25,445 bases of DNA from DYTH01 sp964552725 (GTDB taxonomy: Bacteria > Desulfobacterota > Syntrophia > Syntrophales > UBA5619). The stretch spans positions 1 to 25,445 of the forward strand of contig CAZKHU010000033.1 of assembly GCA_964552725.1 (NCBI GenBank), read 5' to 3'. Position 1 is the stretch's first letter. Every line of letters begins with the position of its first letter. Both the position numbers and the translations under genes were made by a program. Under the pieces are notes generated by a model, which was not told where the DNA came from, searched no databases, and saw only the letters and a list, made by a program, of their open reading frames with translations. Positions 1-8,366 of this stretch are shown piece after piece.

Positions 1-116
1 GTCGGATTAAAAAATAATCTCAGCAATCACTTTACAGCAAATGGTTTGCACAGGTCATGAAAAATATCTTGCCAGAAACTCGATCAACTTTACGGGTTAG
101 TGACTAAATAATCAGC

Positions 117-143
117 TAAAGTTTCAGCGGCTTTTGCCGATAA
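117..143 (+). promoter_or_regulatory. Sigma-28 (FliA) promoter of the fliD operon
   Basis: The -35 box TAAAGTTT (117-124) and -10 box GCCGATAA (136-143) are separated by 11 bp, which matches the enteric sigma-28 consensus TAAAGTTT-N11-GCCGATAA at every box position. Transcription would start near 150, giving a leader of about 40 nt before the fliD start codon. The matching sigma factor, FliA, is encoded in this window. No other feature is seen in 1-192 apart from a short inverted repeat GCAAATGGTTTGC near 38-50. Confidence 0.93.
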
Positions 144-192
144 AACATTTAACAGATACGCATTTACCCTCAGATTGGCATGGAGGAAGGTT

Positions 193-3100
193 ATGGCTTT
201 AAGTACGAATATGATTGCCGGTCTGGCCAGCGGCTTTGACTGGCGGACGATGGTTGATCAATTGATGGCTATCGAACACAAGCCGGTGGACCTCGTCGCC
301 GGGCAGAAGACAAAGACGGAAAACAAGCTCGCCGAGTGGCAGAAGGCCTCATCCAGGCTGGCGGCCCTCAAAGGCGCCGCCGACACCCTGAAAAATCCGG
401 AAAAGTTCCAGTTGTTCACCTCCAGCATGTCCACAAACAGCAGCACCGTGGAAGCAGGGGACCTGCTTTCCGTGGCCACCGGCGCCACCGCCACCCCCGG
501 CACGTACAGTCTCAAGGTCACAAACCTCGCCCAGGCCCAGAAGCTCTCGTCCAATCCCTTTACCAGCGCGGCAACGGCCCTGGGAAGCAGCTATGCCGGC
601 GATATCCTGATCAATGGCAAGATGGCAACCATTAATGCCACCGATACCCTCTATGGCGTGGCCAGCAGCATCAACAACCTCAATACGGGCAGCGACCCGT
701 CGGGCGTCACCGCCTCCGTGCTCAATTTCGGCACGAACGATTACCGTCTGATCCTCACCAGCGACCAGACCGGGGCCGACGGAATCAGCCTTTTGAACGG
801 CGCCGCAACGAATCTGGTACAGACCTTCGGCTGGAAGGACAATCAGACGGCAACAACCAAAAATGCCATTACAATGGGGGCGCAAAGCGACCAATTTTCC
901 TCGGCCAGCGTCGCCGTCGCTTCCCTTTTGGGTCTCTCCACGGGTGAGTCGGCCAGTGTAACCATCGGCGATAAGAGCGTGGCCATAAATTTAGCCGGGA
1001 TGTCCCTGACAGACATCAAAGACGCGATCAATCTGGCCGCGCCAACGGGAGTAACCGCCTCCGTCATCTCCCAGACCGAAGACAACATCACATCCTACCG
1101 CTTGCAGATAGACGGCACGCAGACCTTCGTTGATTCGCAGAACATACTGAACACCCTGGGGATTCTGGATCACGCCAGCGCTGATGTCGCGGGCAAGGTA
1201 TCCGGCAGCGCGATGACTTCCGAAGGCGCATCCGTCACCGCCTCCACCCTCCTTAAGGATATTGACGGTTACAACACCTTTACGGCGGGAGGATTTCCGG
1301 CAGGCGATTACATCTCCCTGACGGGAACGGATACCGCAGGCGTCGCGGTCAACAGCGATTTCAGCATTACCAGCGCCACGACCGTCCAGAATCTGCTCGA
1401 TGAAATCAAAACGCGTTACGGAAACGTCCTGGCCTATGTCACCAACGACGGAAAGATCCGGGTGGACGACCTGTCCGGGGGAAGTTTCCTGGCGCTGAAT
1501 TTGACCGACCATATCGCCGATCCAAGTTCCACGCTCGAGTTTGTGGCGGGCGACGCAAACTTCCTTGCCGCCGACGCGCGGCAGCGGCAGATTATCGCCG
1601 GGGAAGATGCAACGATCGTCTTAGACGGGGTGGCGATCACCAAGAGCTCCAACACCGTCAATGACGTCATAACCGGCGTGACCATGAATCTGCTCAAGGA
1701 AGACGCCGCCACTACCGTCAGTCTCACGGTGGGACGCGATCTTGATGCGGTCAAGAAAACAATCAACGATTATGTCAGCAAATACAACGATCTGATGTCA
1801 TACATCAGCGCCCAGTTTTCTTATGACGCCTCGGCACAGCAAGCCGGCGGCCTCCTTTTTGGCGATGGAACGCTTTCGTCCATTAAATCCGACATTTCGA
1901 ATCTTATCACTGGGCCCGTCTGGGGGGTCAACAGCAATTTTTCCATTATCGGGATGATCGGGATCAACCTGGACAACAACCAGCAGTTGACCGTTGACGA
2001 CAAGGCGCTGAGCGGCTATTTGAAGACCAATTTCAACGACGTACTCTCCCTTTTCACCGCTCAGGGAACAACATCCAGCACAAATCTCGCGTATGTAAGC
2101 TATACGAAAGATTCCAAAGCCGGGGAATATGCGGTGCAGATCAACCGTGCGGCAACCCAGGGCGCAGAAACCGGGAACGTCGTCCTTACAGCCGGCGGGA
2201 AAACAGAAACATTGAGCGTCACCCAGGGGACAAACACGGCCAATATTGCAGTAACCCCGGCAATGACCATAAGCGATATCGTAAACGCCGCCAATACGGA
2301 ATTTGCCGCGAGCTACACGGAAAACCTCGCGGGAAGCCAGCAGTTAAAGCAAAGCGATGGGAGCACGGCGCTCACAGCGACCACGACCTGGAACAACATC
2401 TTTGGCGCTACACTGCAAAATTCGGATGTGATCAGCTTTTCCGGAACCTCGCGCAGCGGGGCAACGCTCTCGGGGAGCTATACCATCGCCGACAAATCTA
2501 CAGACACTGTCCAGGGGATGCTGACCGCGATAGAGGCGGCATTCGGAAACGCGGTCTCTGCCGCCATAGACACCACTGGCCGGATCAATCTGACCGACAA
2601 ATACAACGGAACCAGTCAGCTTGCTTTGGACATTACCGAACCTGCCGGGCGGGGTCTCGATTTTGGCACATTGCTTGCCGATAACGCCGGCGGCGTGGAA
2701 GGTCGCTATGCCCTCGCGCTAACCGCAGCGGATGACGGAAGCGGCCACCTGACAATCACGAATAACGACTACGGAGACGGCAGCGGCTTCACAATTTCCC
2801 AGGATTCAGCGGATAATTTTTACGATCAGATGATCTATACGACAACGGCCAACACCACGGCCGCCACAAGTGGGGATGTCCATGTGACAGCCGCCACGGC
2901 ATGGAGCGACGTAAACGGCGCCGGCGTTGCCAACGGCGACACGATAACGATCGGGGGAACCGCCCGAGACGGGATAACCGCAATCAGCGGCGCTTATACG
3001 GTGACGAACAAGACCGCAGACACCGTGGCCGGTCTCCTTGCCGCCATTGAAAGCGCGTACAGCGCCCAGGGGACGACTGTAGATGCCGTCGTTCGCGAAG

Positions 3101-3672
3101 GAAAAATCTATGTAGAGGATCTGACAAGCGGAGCCTCGTTAGTTTCGCTGACGCTTACTGCCAATAATGAGGGCGGCGGTAGCCTGGCCCTGGGAACTTT
3201 CGACCAGAACACCAAAAGGGATCTGGATCTCGGATTGGTGAATGGAACATACAGCGGTCAGGATGTCGCCGGGACGATTAACGGAGAAGCAGCTTCGGGG
3301 AGCGGGCAAATGTTGACCGGCGCTGCCGGAAACGCCAGCGCCGCCGGTTTATCGGTACAATATACCGGTTCCGCCAATGGCGCCGCTGCGGGAAACGTCA
3401 AGCTCACCCTCGGGCTGGGTGCGCTTCTAAGCAACGCCCTTTTAAACATCAGCGATCCGATCAACGGCTATCTGACGTTCAAGGAGACCTCCCTCGAGGA
3501 AAGCATCAGCGGCTATCAGACCCGAATCAGCGATATGGAAGCACGGCTGGCCCTGAAGCAGGAGGCAATGATGGCCCGCTTTACGGCTATGGAGATGGCC
3601 ATAAGCAATATCCAAAGCCAGAGCAACTGGCTTACCGCGCAACTCGGCGCCGCGACCACAGCATGGAAATAG
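193..3672 (+). CDS. fliD: Flagellar filament cap protein FliD (hook-associated protein 2), unusually long
   Basis: FliD caps the growing filament and catalyses insertion of exported flagellin at the tip outside the cell. The N-terminal FliD domain is recognisable at residues 5-105 (GLASGFDWRTMVDQLM, then a coiled coil ending near NPEKF). The first part of the C-terminal domain spans about 473-626 and its terminal coiled coil about 1080-1159. Start chosen at ATG 193 because GGAGG at 182-186 sits 6 nt upstream; an in-frame TTG at 175 has no such site. At 1159 residues it is about twice the usual 450-650. Three related modules, at about 346-440, 723-826 and 893-1007, account for much of the excess, and the last two interrupt the C-terminal domain. 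First gene after a sigma-28 promoter, followed by fliS 36 bp later. Family call is firm; the role of the extra modules is unknown. Confidence 0.95.
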   Translation: MALSTNMIAGLASGFDWRTMVDQLMAIEHKPVDLVAGQKTKTENKLAEWQKASSRLAALKGAADTLKNPEKFQLFTSSMSTNSSTVEAGDLLSVATGATATPGTYSLKVTNLAQAQKLSSNPFTSAATALGSSYAGDILINGKMATINATDTLYGVASSINNLNTGSDPSGVTASVLNFGTNDYRLILTSDQTGADGISLLNGAATNLVQTFGWKDNQTATTKNAITMGAQSDQFSSASVAVASLLGLSTGESASVTIGDKSVAINLAGMSLTDIKDAINLAAPTGVTASVISQTEDNITSYRLQIDGTQTFVDSQNILNTLGILDHASADVAGKVSGSAMTSEGASVTASTLLKDIDGYNTFTAGGFPAGDYISLTGTDTAGVAVNSDFSITSATTVQNLLDEIKTRYGNVLAYVTNDGKIRVDDLSGGSFLALNLTDHIADPSSTLEFVAGDANFLAADARQRQIIAGEDATIVLDGVAITKSSNTVNDVITGVTMNLLKEDAATTVSLTVGRDLDAVKKTINDYVSKYNDLMSYISAQFSYDASAQQAGGLLFGDGTLSSIKSDISNLITGPVWGVNSNFSIIGMIGINLDNNQQLTVDDKALSGYLKTNFNDVLSLFTAQGTTSSTNLAYVSYTKDSKAGEYAVQINRAATQGAETGNVVLTAGGKTETLSVTQGTNTANIAVTPAMTISDIVNAANTEFAASYTENLAGSQQLKQSDGSTALTATTTWNNIFGATLQNSDVISFSGTSRSGATLSGSYTIADKSTDTVQGMLTAIEAAFGNAVSAAIDTTGRINLTDKYNGTSQLALDITEPAGRGLDFGTLLADNAGGVEGRYALALTAADDGSGHLTITNNDYGDGSGFTISQDSADNFYDQMIYTTTANTTAATSGDVHVTAATAWSDVNGAGVANGDTITIGGTARDGITAISGAYTVTNKTADTVAGLLAAIESAYSAQGTTVDAVVREGKIYVEDLTSGASLVSLTLTANNEGGGSLALGTFDQNTKRDLDLGLVNGTYSGQDVAGTINGEAASGSGQMLTGAAGNASAAGLSVQYTGSANGAAAGNVKLTLGLGALLSNALLNISDPINGYLTFKETSLEESISGYQTRISDMEARLALKQEAMMARFTAMEMAISNIQSQSNWLTAQLGAATTAWK

Positions 3673-3708
3673 AATAAATAATTACCGATATATGGAAAGG
3701 AGCAGCTC

Positions 3709-4158
3709 ATGACAGAACGAGATGGCGGAGGTTATCAAAAGGTAAGTTTTATGACGGCAGAGCCGGGAAAGTTGATCCTCATCTGCTACCGGCAGGCGAT
3801 AATCAACCTCGAAGCCGCCCAGGAAAACTATCTGGCCGGCAATTACGAGGCAAAGGCGAAAAATCTCCAGAAGGCGCTCGATATTATCGGCGAACTGAAC
3901 AGCTCCCTTAATTTTGAAAAAGGAGGCGCCGTAGCTAAAAATCTGGATTCTCTTTACCGCTTTATGATGCGCCATATCGTAACAGCCGATCTTAAACGCA
4001 ATGTTCAGGGCCTCGCAGAAGTTGCAAACATGCTGAAAGATCTGGAAACAGCGTGGAAAGAAATCGCTGATAATAAGAAGGTTGCGCCAGGCGCCTACAT
4101 TCCCCAAAGGATGGCAATGGCGGCGGGGGGCGGCCTCCGGGAAGGATTGTGTGCCTAA
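3709..4158 (+). CDS. fliS: Flagellin export chaperone FliS
   Basis: FliS is a small helical cytosolic chaperone that binds the C-terminus of flagellin, prevents premature polymerisation and delivers it to the export gate. The 149-residue product has the family pattern: an early helix with LILICYRQAIINLEAA, then YLAGNYEAKAKNLQKALDII, LNFEKGGAVAKNLDSLYRFM and a helix ending LETAWKEI. The start ATG is preceded by GGAAAGGAG with about 6 nt spacing. It lies in the sigma-28 operon between fliD and a FliT-like gene, whose ATG follows the fliS TAA directly. The last 20 residues after KKVAPGAYIP are glycine/alanine rich and look unstructured. Confidence 0.95.
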   Translation: MTERDGGGYQKVSFMTAEPGKLILICYRQAIINLEAAQENYLAGNYEAKAKNLQKALDIIGELNSSLNFEKGGAVAKNLDSLYRFMMRHIVTADLKRNVQGLAEVANMLKDLETAWKEIADNKKVAPGAYIPQRMAMAAGGGLREGLCA

Positions 4159-4587
4159 ATGACAGCAGGACCGCTATCGAAAGATGCCACGCCGGATGGG
4201 ATAGTCATGAAACATAAGCTATCTGTTTTTAAGGATTTTTTGTTTGCCACTGCATCGCTGAAGGCAGCCCTTCTTTCCCAAGACATGAAGCAGATAGAAG
4301 ACATGATCAAGCGACGCCAGGAACTGATGGGCTTTGTTGACAAGCTGGATAACCGGCTGACAAATGTGGCGTCTTTTTCGCCGGACGTCAAAACTCTTTC
4401 GCAAGGCCTTGCCAAGGCTATCGCCGAGGTAATCAGCGCCAATGAAGAGTGTGTCGCAATTGCGGCCCGCTTTCGCAGTGATCTGGGAAAGGAACTGCAT
4501 GACATCAATGATGTACGAGTTGCCTTGCGGGGTTATGGGGGCAGAAATCCCCCCCGGCCGTCTCGGCTGTTTAGCGCCAAGGCCTGA
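4159..4587 (+). CDS. Small helical FliT-like protein (probable flagellar export chaperone)
   Basis: The 142-residue product is predicted helical, with heptad-like stretches at about residues 20-65 (KDFLFATASLKAALLSQDMK, then RRQELMGFVDKLDNRL) and 78-125. No signal peptide or membrane segment is visible. Position directly behind fliS, with the ATG abutting the fliS TAA (translational coupling), is where fliT lies in many flagellar clusters. Its size and helical hairpin character fit the FliT/FlgN chaperone group, so it probably chaperones FliD. I see no diagnostic motif, so the name rests on context. An alternative start is ATG 4207 (MKHKL), which would give 126 residues and a more typical N-terminus. 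Confidence 0.6.
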   Translation: MTAGPLSKDATPDGIVMKHKLSVFKDFLFATASLKAALLSQDMKQIEDMIKRRQELMGFVDKLDNRLTNVASFSPDVKTLSQGLAKAIAEVISANEECVAIAARFRSDLGKELHDINDVRVALRGYGGRNPPRPSRLFSAKA

Positions 4588-4612
4588 TGGTTGCCGAAGA
4601 TGTTCCCCTCCC

Positions 4613-4641
4613 TTGACAAAACGGGCGGGTAAAGCTGTAAG
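4613..4641 (+). promoter_or_regulatory. Possible sigma-70 promoter before flaG
   Basis: A perfect -35 hexamer TTGACA (4613-4618) is followed after 17 bp by TGTAAG (4636-4641), which matches four of six bases of TATAAT. It lies in the 80-bp gap between the FliT-like gene and flaG and could give flaG a separate housekeeping transcript. It may equally be chance, since flaG can be read from the upstream sigma-28 promoter. Confidence 0.3.
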
Positions 4642-4667
4642 AAGAAAAATTTTCAAAGGAGGGTAAA

Positions 4668-5024
4668 ATGGATATCGCAATCTCCAAAACTAATGTCGAG
4701 CAAATGGTTTACCCAGACGACTCGGGTGGCATCCCGCAAAACGCCGTCACGAAAAAAGTTGTTTCAAACGAGAAGCATCCGGACAAAAAGGACGTAACCC
4801 CGGATACCCTTAAGGCGCTTGTCGAGGAAATGCAAAAAAGCCTGGAGGAACTCAGCATCGGCCTGCAATTCTCTACCTATGGCGAGGATGCCAAAAAGAT
4901 AGCCGTCGTTGTTTCGAACCGCGAAACGGGCGAAGTCATCCGAGAAATTCCCTCCAAGGAGTTGCAGGAACTCTATACAAAGATAAACGAACTCACGGGA
5001 ATGCTCTTTGACAAGGTCGCGTGA
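4668..5024 (+). CDS. flaG: FlaG family flagellar protein
   Basis: FlaG proteins are short and are encoded beside fliD/fliS; loss of FlaG alters filament length in some species, but the molecular role is poorly defined. The 118-residue product has a variable charged N-terminal half and the conserved C-terminal FlaG region: LQFSTYGEDAKKIAVVVSNR, then TGEVIREIPSKELQELYTKI and LTGMLFDKVA. The start has a strong Shine-Dalgarno sequence (AAAGGAGGG, about 5 nt before ATG 4668). It is the last gene of the plus-strand operon, and its stop lies 23 bp from the convergent fliW stop. Confidence 0.9.
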   Translation: MDIAISKTNVEQMVYPDDSGGIPQNAVTKKVVSNEKHPDKKDVTPDTLKALVEEMQKSLEELSIGLQFSTYGEDAKKIAVVVSNRETGEVIREIPSKELQELYTKINELTGMLFDKVA

Positions 5025-5047
5025 ACGTGAACCGTTGCTTGTTTTGA

Positions 5048-5479
5048 TTATACGCTTTTCTTAGCCAGATCATGCTGGACAGAAAGTTCCGCATCATCCA
5101 GCACAATTTGTGCGGCGAGCCGTTTTTTAGCATTTATGACAATCGGCGCCCGCAGATTTGCCGTAACCAAAAAGGGTTCGGATTGGATGGTTACGATAAC
5201 CAGCAAAGCCACATCCTCGGCAGCGCTGATTTCCAAACGGGCAATATCATCGTCTTGTATCAGTGGTTCGTAATCTTCTTTTACCAAGTGGGGATCTATG
5301 ACAACAAAGGCGACCGCCCCATCTTCGAGGGACTGAAACCACATAAAAGGAGTCTTTTCGTTATGGTGCAGGAGCGTATATTGCCGGCGCTGTTCGAATC
5401 CCAATATCGGTCCCCGCATCTCAATAATCCCGTTTTCATCTACCGTTATTTCGTCAAAACGGGTCGTGGTCAGCTTCAT
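5048..5479 (-). CDS. fliW: Flagellar assembly factor FliW, CsrA antagonist
   Basis: FliW binds CsrA and flagellin in turn: when flagellin is depleted by export, FliW sequesters CsrA and relieves repression of flagellin translation (known from Bacillus and Campylobacter). The 143-residue product shows the family pattern: an N-terminal beta strand with RFDEITVDENGIIEMRGPIL, then GFEQRRQYTLL, FMWFQSLEDGAVAFVVIDP and a C-terminal FLVTANLRAPIVINAKKRLA. Start chosen at ATG 5479 because AAGGAG precedes it and the ATG overlaps the csrA stop as ATGA. An in-frame start further upstream would add 29 residues read out of frame across csrA. Last gene of the flgF-to-fliW operon. Confidence 0.95.
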   Translation of the reverse strand: MKLTTTRFDEITVDENGIIEMRGPILGFEQRRQYTLLHHNEKTPFMWFQSLEDGAVAFVVIDPHLVKEDYEPLIQDDDIARLEISAAEDVALLVIVTIQSEPFLVTANLRAPIVINAKKRLAAQIVLDDAELSVQHDLAKKSV

Positions 5480-5733
5480 GTCTTCTCCTTTAACCCTTGC
5501 GTGTTTATCCTCTCCCAGACGTCGGACAGATCTTTCTGATCGGCAGAAACGAACTCCGCAGCACATACATTCTGCGCATGGATCAGCTTGTATATCTCCT
5601 GACGGTGGACGACAACGCCGGCAGGCGCTTCAATGCCGATTCTGAGATGCTTACCTTTAATATCCAGAATGGTAACCGTTATGTCGTCGCCGATGGCGAT
5701 GGATTCTCCCAACTTCCGTGTCAGGATCAGCAT
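5476..5733 (-). CDS. csrA: Carbon storage regulator CsrA (RNA-binding translational regulator)
   Basis: CsrA is a homodimeric RNA-binding protein that recognises GGA motifs, usually in hairpin loops, and blocks translation of target mRNAs; in bacteria with FliW the main target is flagellin mRNA. Residues 1-60 are the conserved CsrA fold: MLILTRKLGESIAIGDDITV, then ILDIKGKHLRIGIEAPAGV and VVHRQEIYKLI. The protein has 85 residues against about 61 in E. coli. The extra C-terminal tail (about 62-85) is typical of CsrA proteins paired with FliW, where this extension contributes to FliW binding. AAGGGG precedes the ATG by about 8 nt. It starts 12 bp after flgL and its stop overlaps the fliW start by 4 nt. 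Confidence 0.96.
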   Translation of the reverse strand: MLILTRKLGESIAIGDDITVTILDIKGKHLRIGIEAPAGVVVHRQEIYKLIHAQNVCAAEFVSADQKDLSDVWERINTQGLKEKT

Positions 5734-5745
5734 TATACCATCCCC

Positions 5746-6945
5746 TTATTTTATGAAATCCAGGATCGTATTCTGGCCCAACTTCGCCGCTGTGGCGTAG
5801 GAGGCTTTCAGGGCAATTTCCTTCATCGCGAGCGTGGTCGCCAATTCCGTAATATCCGCGTCTTCCGTTTTTGACGTCAATTCCGCCAGTTTCAGGCTGA
5901 AATCCTGCAGATTGCTATCGGCAAGCTCCAGCCTGTTCATCGTGGCGCCCACTTTTGCAGTGGCAAGGCTGATCTGCTGGCGGGCATCTTCAAGTTTATT
6001 AACCTGCCCCAGAATACCCTCCTGGTCATTGTTTTCCAGAGCCGTTTGCAGGTCGTTCAATGTTTTGAAGATATCCGTCCCGCCACCGCTGCCCGCAAAC
6101 GCGTCCGCTCCCGTCACATTGTAGGAGATTGTTGCGCCCTTGCCGATATCAACGGATAAATTATCATCATTGCCGTTATAATACCCCTCGGGATAGGCAT
6201 GAACGGAAAACAGATCGTCTGCCGTCAGACGTTCGGCGCCGCTGTCGGTAAAGGTCAAGGTTACGCCATCCCCCAGAGTGACGGTTCCCGCATCAAGATC
6301 GGTCTGCGCCGCGCCCCACGTCTTGCCGCCGTCGGCAGAAACTTTATAGGTTGCATCGGCCAGCGTTCCTCCGGTTATGATCTTCACCGCATAAGTTTTG
6401 TTCGTTGTCCCCGTATAGGCGCCGCCTTTTGTCACGGTTCCGTCAAAACTGTTTGCCGAAGCCGCTGTGGGATCATCAATTCTTGCCGACCCGGATGTCC
6501 CGGAAAATGGATCCACATCCATTCGGGAGCCGGAAAACAGATACCTGTTTCCGTACTTGGAGTTGGCCAGCGAAAGCATCTCTTCTTTGAGCTGCTGCAC
6601 ATTTTCCGCCGCAATACGCCGCGTATTTGCCGTTGCGGTGGCCGTTCCCTGTCCGATGGCAATCTCCGAGGCATTGACCAGCAGATCTCCGGCGCCGGCA
6701 AGTTTCGATTCCGTCATGTTAAGCCAGCCACTGCTCGCGTCGATATTTCGCTGGTACTGGTCAAGGGAAGCCCTGGACTGCCGATAGTCCAGCAGCATGG
6801 TCATTCCCAGCGGATCGTCGGAAATCTTGTTGATCCGCTTTTGGCTCGCCATCTTCTCCAGGACGCTGTTATACTGCCCCTGAACATCCGCCAACGAGGC
6901 AGCGGTTGTGTTGAATTTCATGTTTTCCGTAATTCGCATTACCAT
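5746..6945 (-). CDS. flgL: Hook-filament junction protein FlgL (HAP3)
   Basis: FlgL forms the second junction ring between hook and filament and is exported by the flagellar type III system. The N-terminal flagellin-like helix is clear (MRITENMKFNTTAASLADVQ, then KRINKISDDPLGMTMLLDYR), as is the matching C-terminal helix (LELADSNLQDFSLKLAELTS, then DADITELATTLAMKEIALKA and TILDFIK). The central region (about 140-280) is a glycine-rich beta insertion resembling a flagellin variable domain, giving 399 residues in total, long for the family. ATG 6945 is preferred because AAGGGG lies 7 nt upstream. ATG 6939 (MRITENM) fits the family start better but has poorer spacing. It lies 16 bp after flgK in the same operon. 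Confidence 0.94.
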   Translation of the reverse strand: MVMRITENMKFNTTAASLADVQGQYNSVLEKMASQKRINKISDDPLGMTMLLDYRQSRASLDQYQRNIDASSGWLNMTESKLAGAGDLLVNASEIAIGQGTATATANTRRIAAENVQQLKEEMLSLANSKYGNRYLFSGSRMDVDPFSGTSGSARIDDPTAASANSFDGTVTKGGAYTGTTNKTYAVKIITGGTLADATYKVSADGGKTWGAAQTDLDAGTVTLGDGVTLTFTDSGAERLTADDLFSVHAYPEGYYNGNDDNLSVDIGKGATISYNVTGADAFAGSGGGTDIFKTLNDLQTALENNDQEGILGQVNKLEDARQQISLATAKVGATMNRLELADSNLQDFSLKLAELTSKTEDADITELATTLAMKEIALKASYATAAKLGQNTILDFIK

Positions 6946-6961
6946 GGCCAAGCCCCTTAAA

Positions 6962-8362
6962 CTAATTAACCAACTGCATCAAAGTAGCCAGCATTTCATT
7001 AACCGTGCTGACTAATTTCCCCGCGGTATTGTAGGACATCTGGTACTTGATAAGATTCATCATCTCCTCGTCCAGCGAAACGCCCGATACCGATTCCCGT
7101 CTGTTGACCAACTGTGTCATCACGGATGTGCGGTAGTCCACGTTATTTTTCGCATCGGCCACGTCGCTCCCGATCTCTCCGACCAGGGAGCCATAATAGT
7201 CGTTAAGGGTAGAAGTGCCCCCGCTCATTACCAATTTTTCCCGGATCTGTCCGATGAGAAGGGCGTTTTCGCCATCGCCGTTGACCGTTGACGCGGCGGC
7301 AATTTTGTTGAAGTCAGAAACAATCGCGACGCTTACCCGAAAACTGCCGGCGTCAACTTCCGTTGCCGGGGCGGCCGGCGGGTCAAAAAAATCACCGCCG
7401 ACATTGCCGCCGGCATCATAACCCTGCCTGTGGAGCGCATTCACCTCGGAAACAAGTTTCGCCACAAAGGAGTCAAGCTTGTCCCGATAACCGGGCACAA
7501 GGGTATCGCCGACCTCGACCAGCGCCGCAAGCCGGCCTTTTTCTCCGGAAACGATCGCGTTTTTCAAACTTTTATCGGCGTTGTCTGCATATACTATATC
7601 GCTTACCGTCCCTCCCTGAGTCTCCACCGCAAGCTGCCAGCTTTTGGAGCCGAGAATCAAAGACTGGCCGCCGGGCAGAAAAACATTTACGTTCCCCTTG
7701 TCATCCTCCGTGTAACTTATATCAAGCATGTCGCTCAGATTCCTTAACAGCTCCGTCCGACTGTCTTTAAGGGTATTGGCATCGCCCCTGTCTTCTGCAT
7801 AACTTGTTATTTTACTGTTTAAATCCGCAATTTTGGAAAGAGTTATATTTGTCTGTGAAACCACGTCGTCGATCCTGCTTCCCGCATCCGTCACAACCTG
7901 CGTAAGCTCGCTGTCAATCCTGCGAATCGTCGCGGTGAGATTCCCGGCCACAGAAAGCAGGGCATTTCTTGCCGCCTGCTGCCCGGGATTTGCCGACGCC
8001 TCTTCCCAGGCGTTCCAGAACTTATTCAACAAGTCGCTTGGCCCCCCGCTGCTCTCCTGAAAAATGCCTTCGATCCTTTGGAGAAGGTCGCTTTCAGCCT
8101 CACCGTATCCCACGGTTTTAGCCTGATCAACTATCTGATTTTCGAGATATTTATCATAAGTTCGGGCAATGCCGGACACATTGACGCTGAACTGCGCGCG
8201 CGTTGCTGCGACGTCAGCGGAACCGACGGTCTGCAAAATAGGGCTCTGACGGGAATATCCGGGCGTGTTTACATTCGCTATGTTTGAACCAGTCAAACCT
8301 ATTGCCAGTTGGTAGGTCAGCAAACTATCCTTGGATGTATTCAGAACGCTGTTTAGAGACAT
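6962..8362 (-). CDS. flgK: Hook-associated protein FlgK (HAP1)
   Basis: FlgK forms the first junction ring between hook and filament. The 466-residue product begins with the rod/hook family N-terminus (LAIGLTGSNIANVNTPGYSR at about 20-39) and ends with the matching C-terminal helix (EEMMNLIKYQMSYNTAGKLV, then STVNEMLATLMQLVN). Between them is a long helical segment with FQESSGGPSDLLNKFWNAWE, diagnostic of FlgK, followed by a compact beta domain. This is a short version of the family (450-630 residues). The gene starts 4 bp after the flgN stop, with GGGTGA serving as ribosome binding site inside the flgN end, so translation is probably coupled to its chaperone gene. Confidence 0.95.
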   Translation of the reverse strand: MSLNSVLNTSKDSLLTYQLAIGLTGSNIANVNTPGYSRQSPILQTVGSADVAATRAQFSVNVSGIARTYDKYLENQIVDQAKTVGYGEAESDLLQRIEGIFQESSGGPSDLLNKFWNAWEEASANPGQQAARNALLSVAGNLTATIRRIDSELTQVVTDAGSRIDDVVSQTNITLSKIADLNSKITSYAEDRGDANTLKDSRTELLRNLSDMLDISYTEDDKGNVNVFLPGGQSLILGSKSWQLAVETQGGTVSDIVYADNADKSLKNAIVSGEKGRLAALVEVGDTLVPGYRDKLDSFVAKLVSEVNALHRQGYDAGGNVGGDFFDPPAAPATEVDAGSFRVSVAIVSDFNKIAAASTVNGDGENALLIGQIREKLVMSGGTSTLNDYYGSLVGEIGSDVADAKNNVDYRTSVMTQLVNRRESVSGVSLDEEMMNLIKYQMSYNTAGKLVSTVNEMLATLMQLVN

Positions 8363-8366
8363 TTCG

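Noticed and set aside
175..192. TTG at 175 as the fliD start
   Set aside because: The Shine-Dalgarno GGAGGAAGG lies within this stretch and is correctly spaced for ATG 193 instead.
349..894. Long open frame (181 codons) opposite fliD
   Set aside because: It lies wholly antisense to a well-supported gene, has no ribosome binding site or recognisable domain, and similar antisense frames occur opposite most genes here because of codon bias.
2674..2681. GCCGATAA inside fliD as an internal sigma-28 promoter
   Set aside because: No TAAA-type -35 box occurs 11 or 12 bp upstream.
6199..6960. Open frame of 253 codons opposite flgL
   Set aside because: Cys/Arg-rich translation with no family features, no promoter, and full overlap with the conserved flgL gene; treated as a shadow frame.
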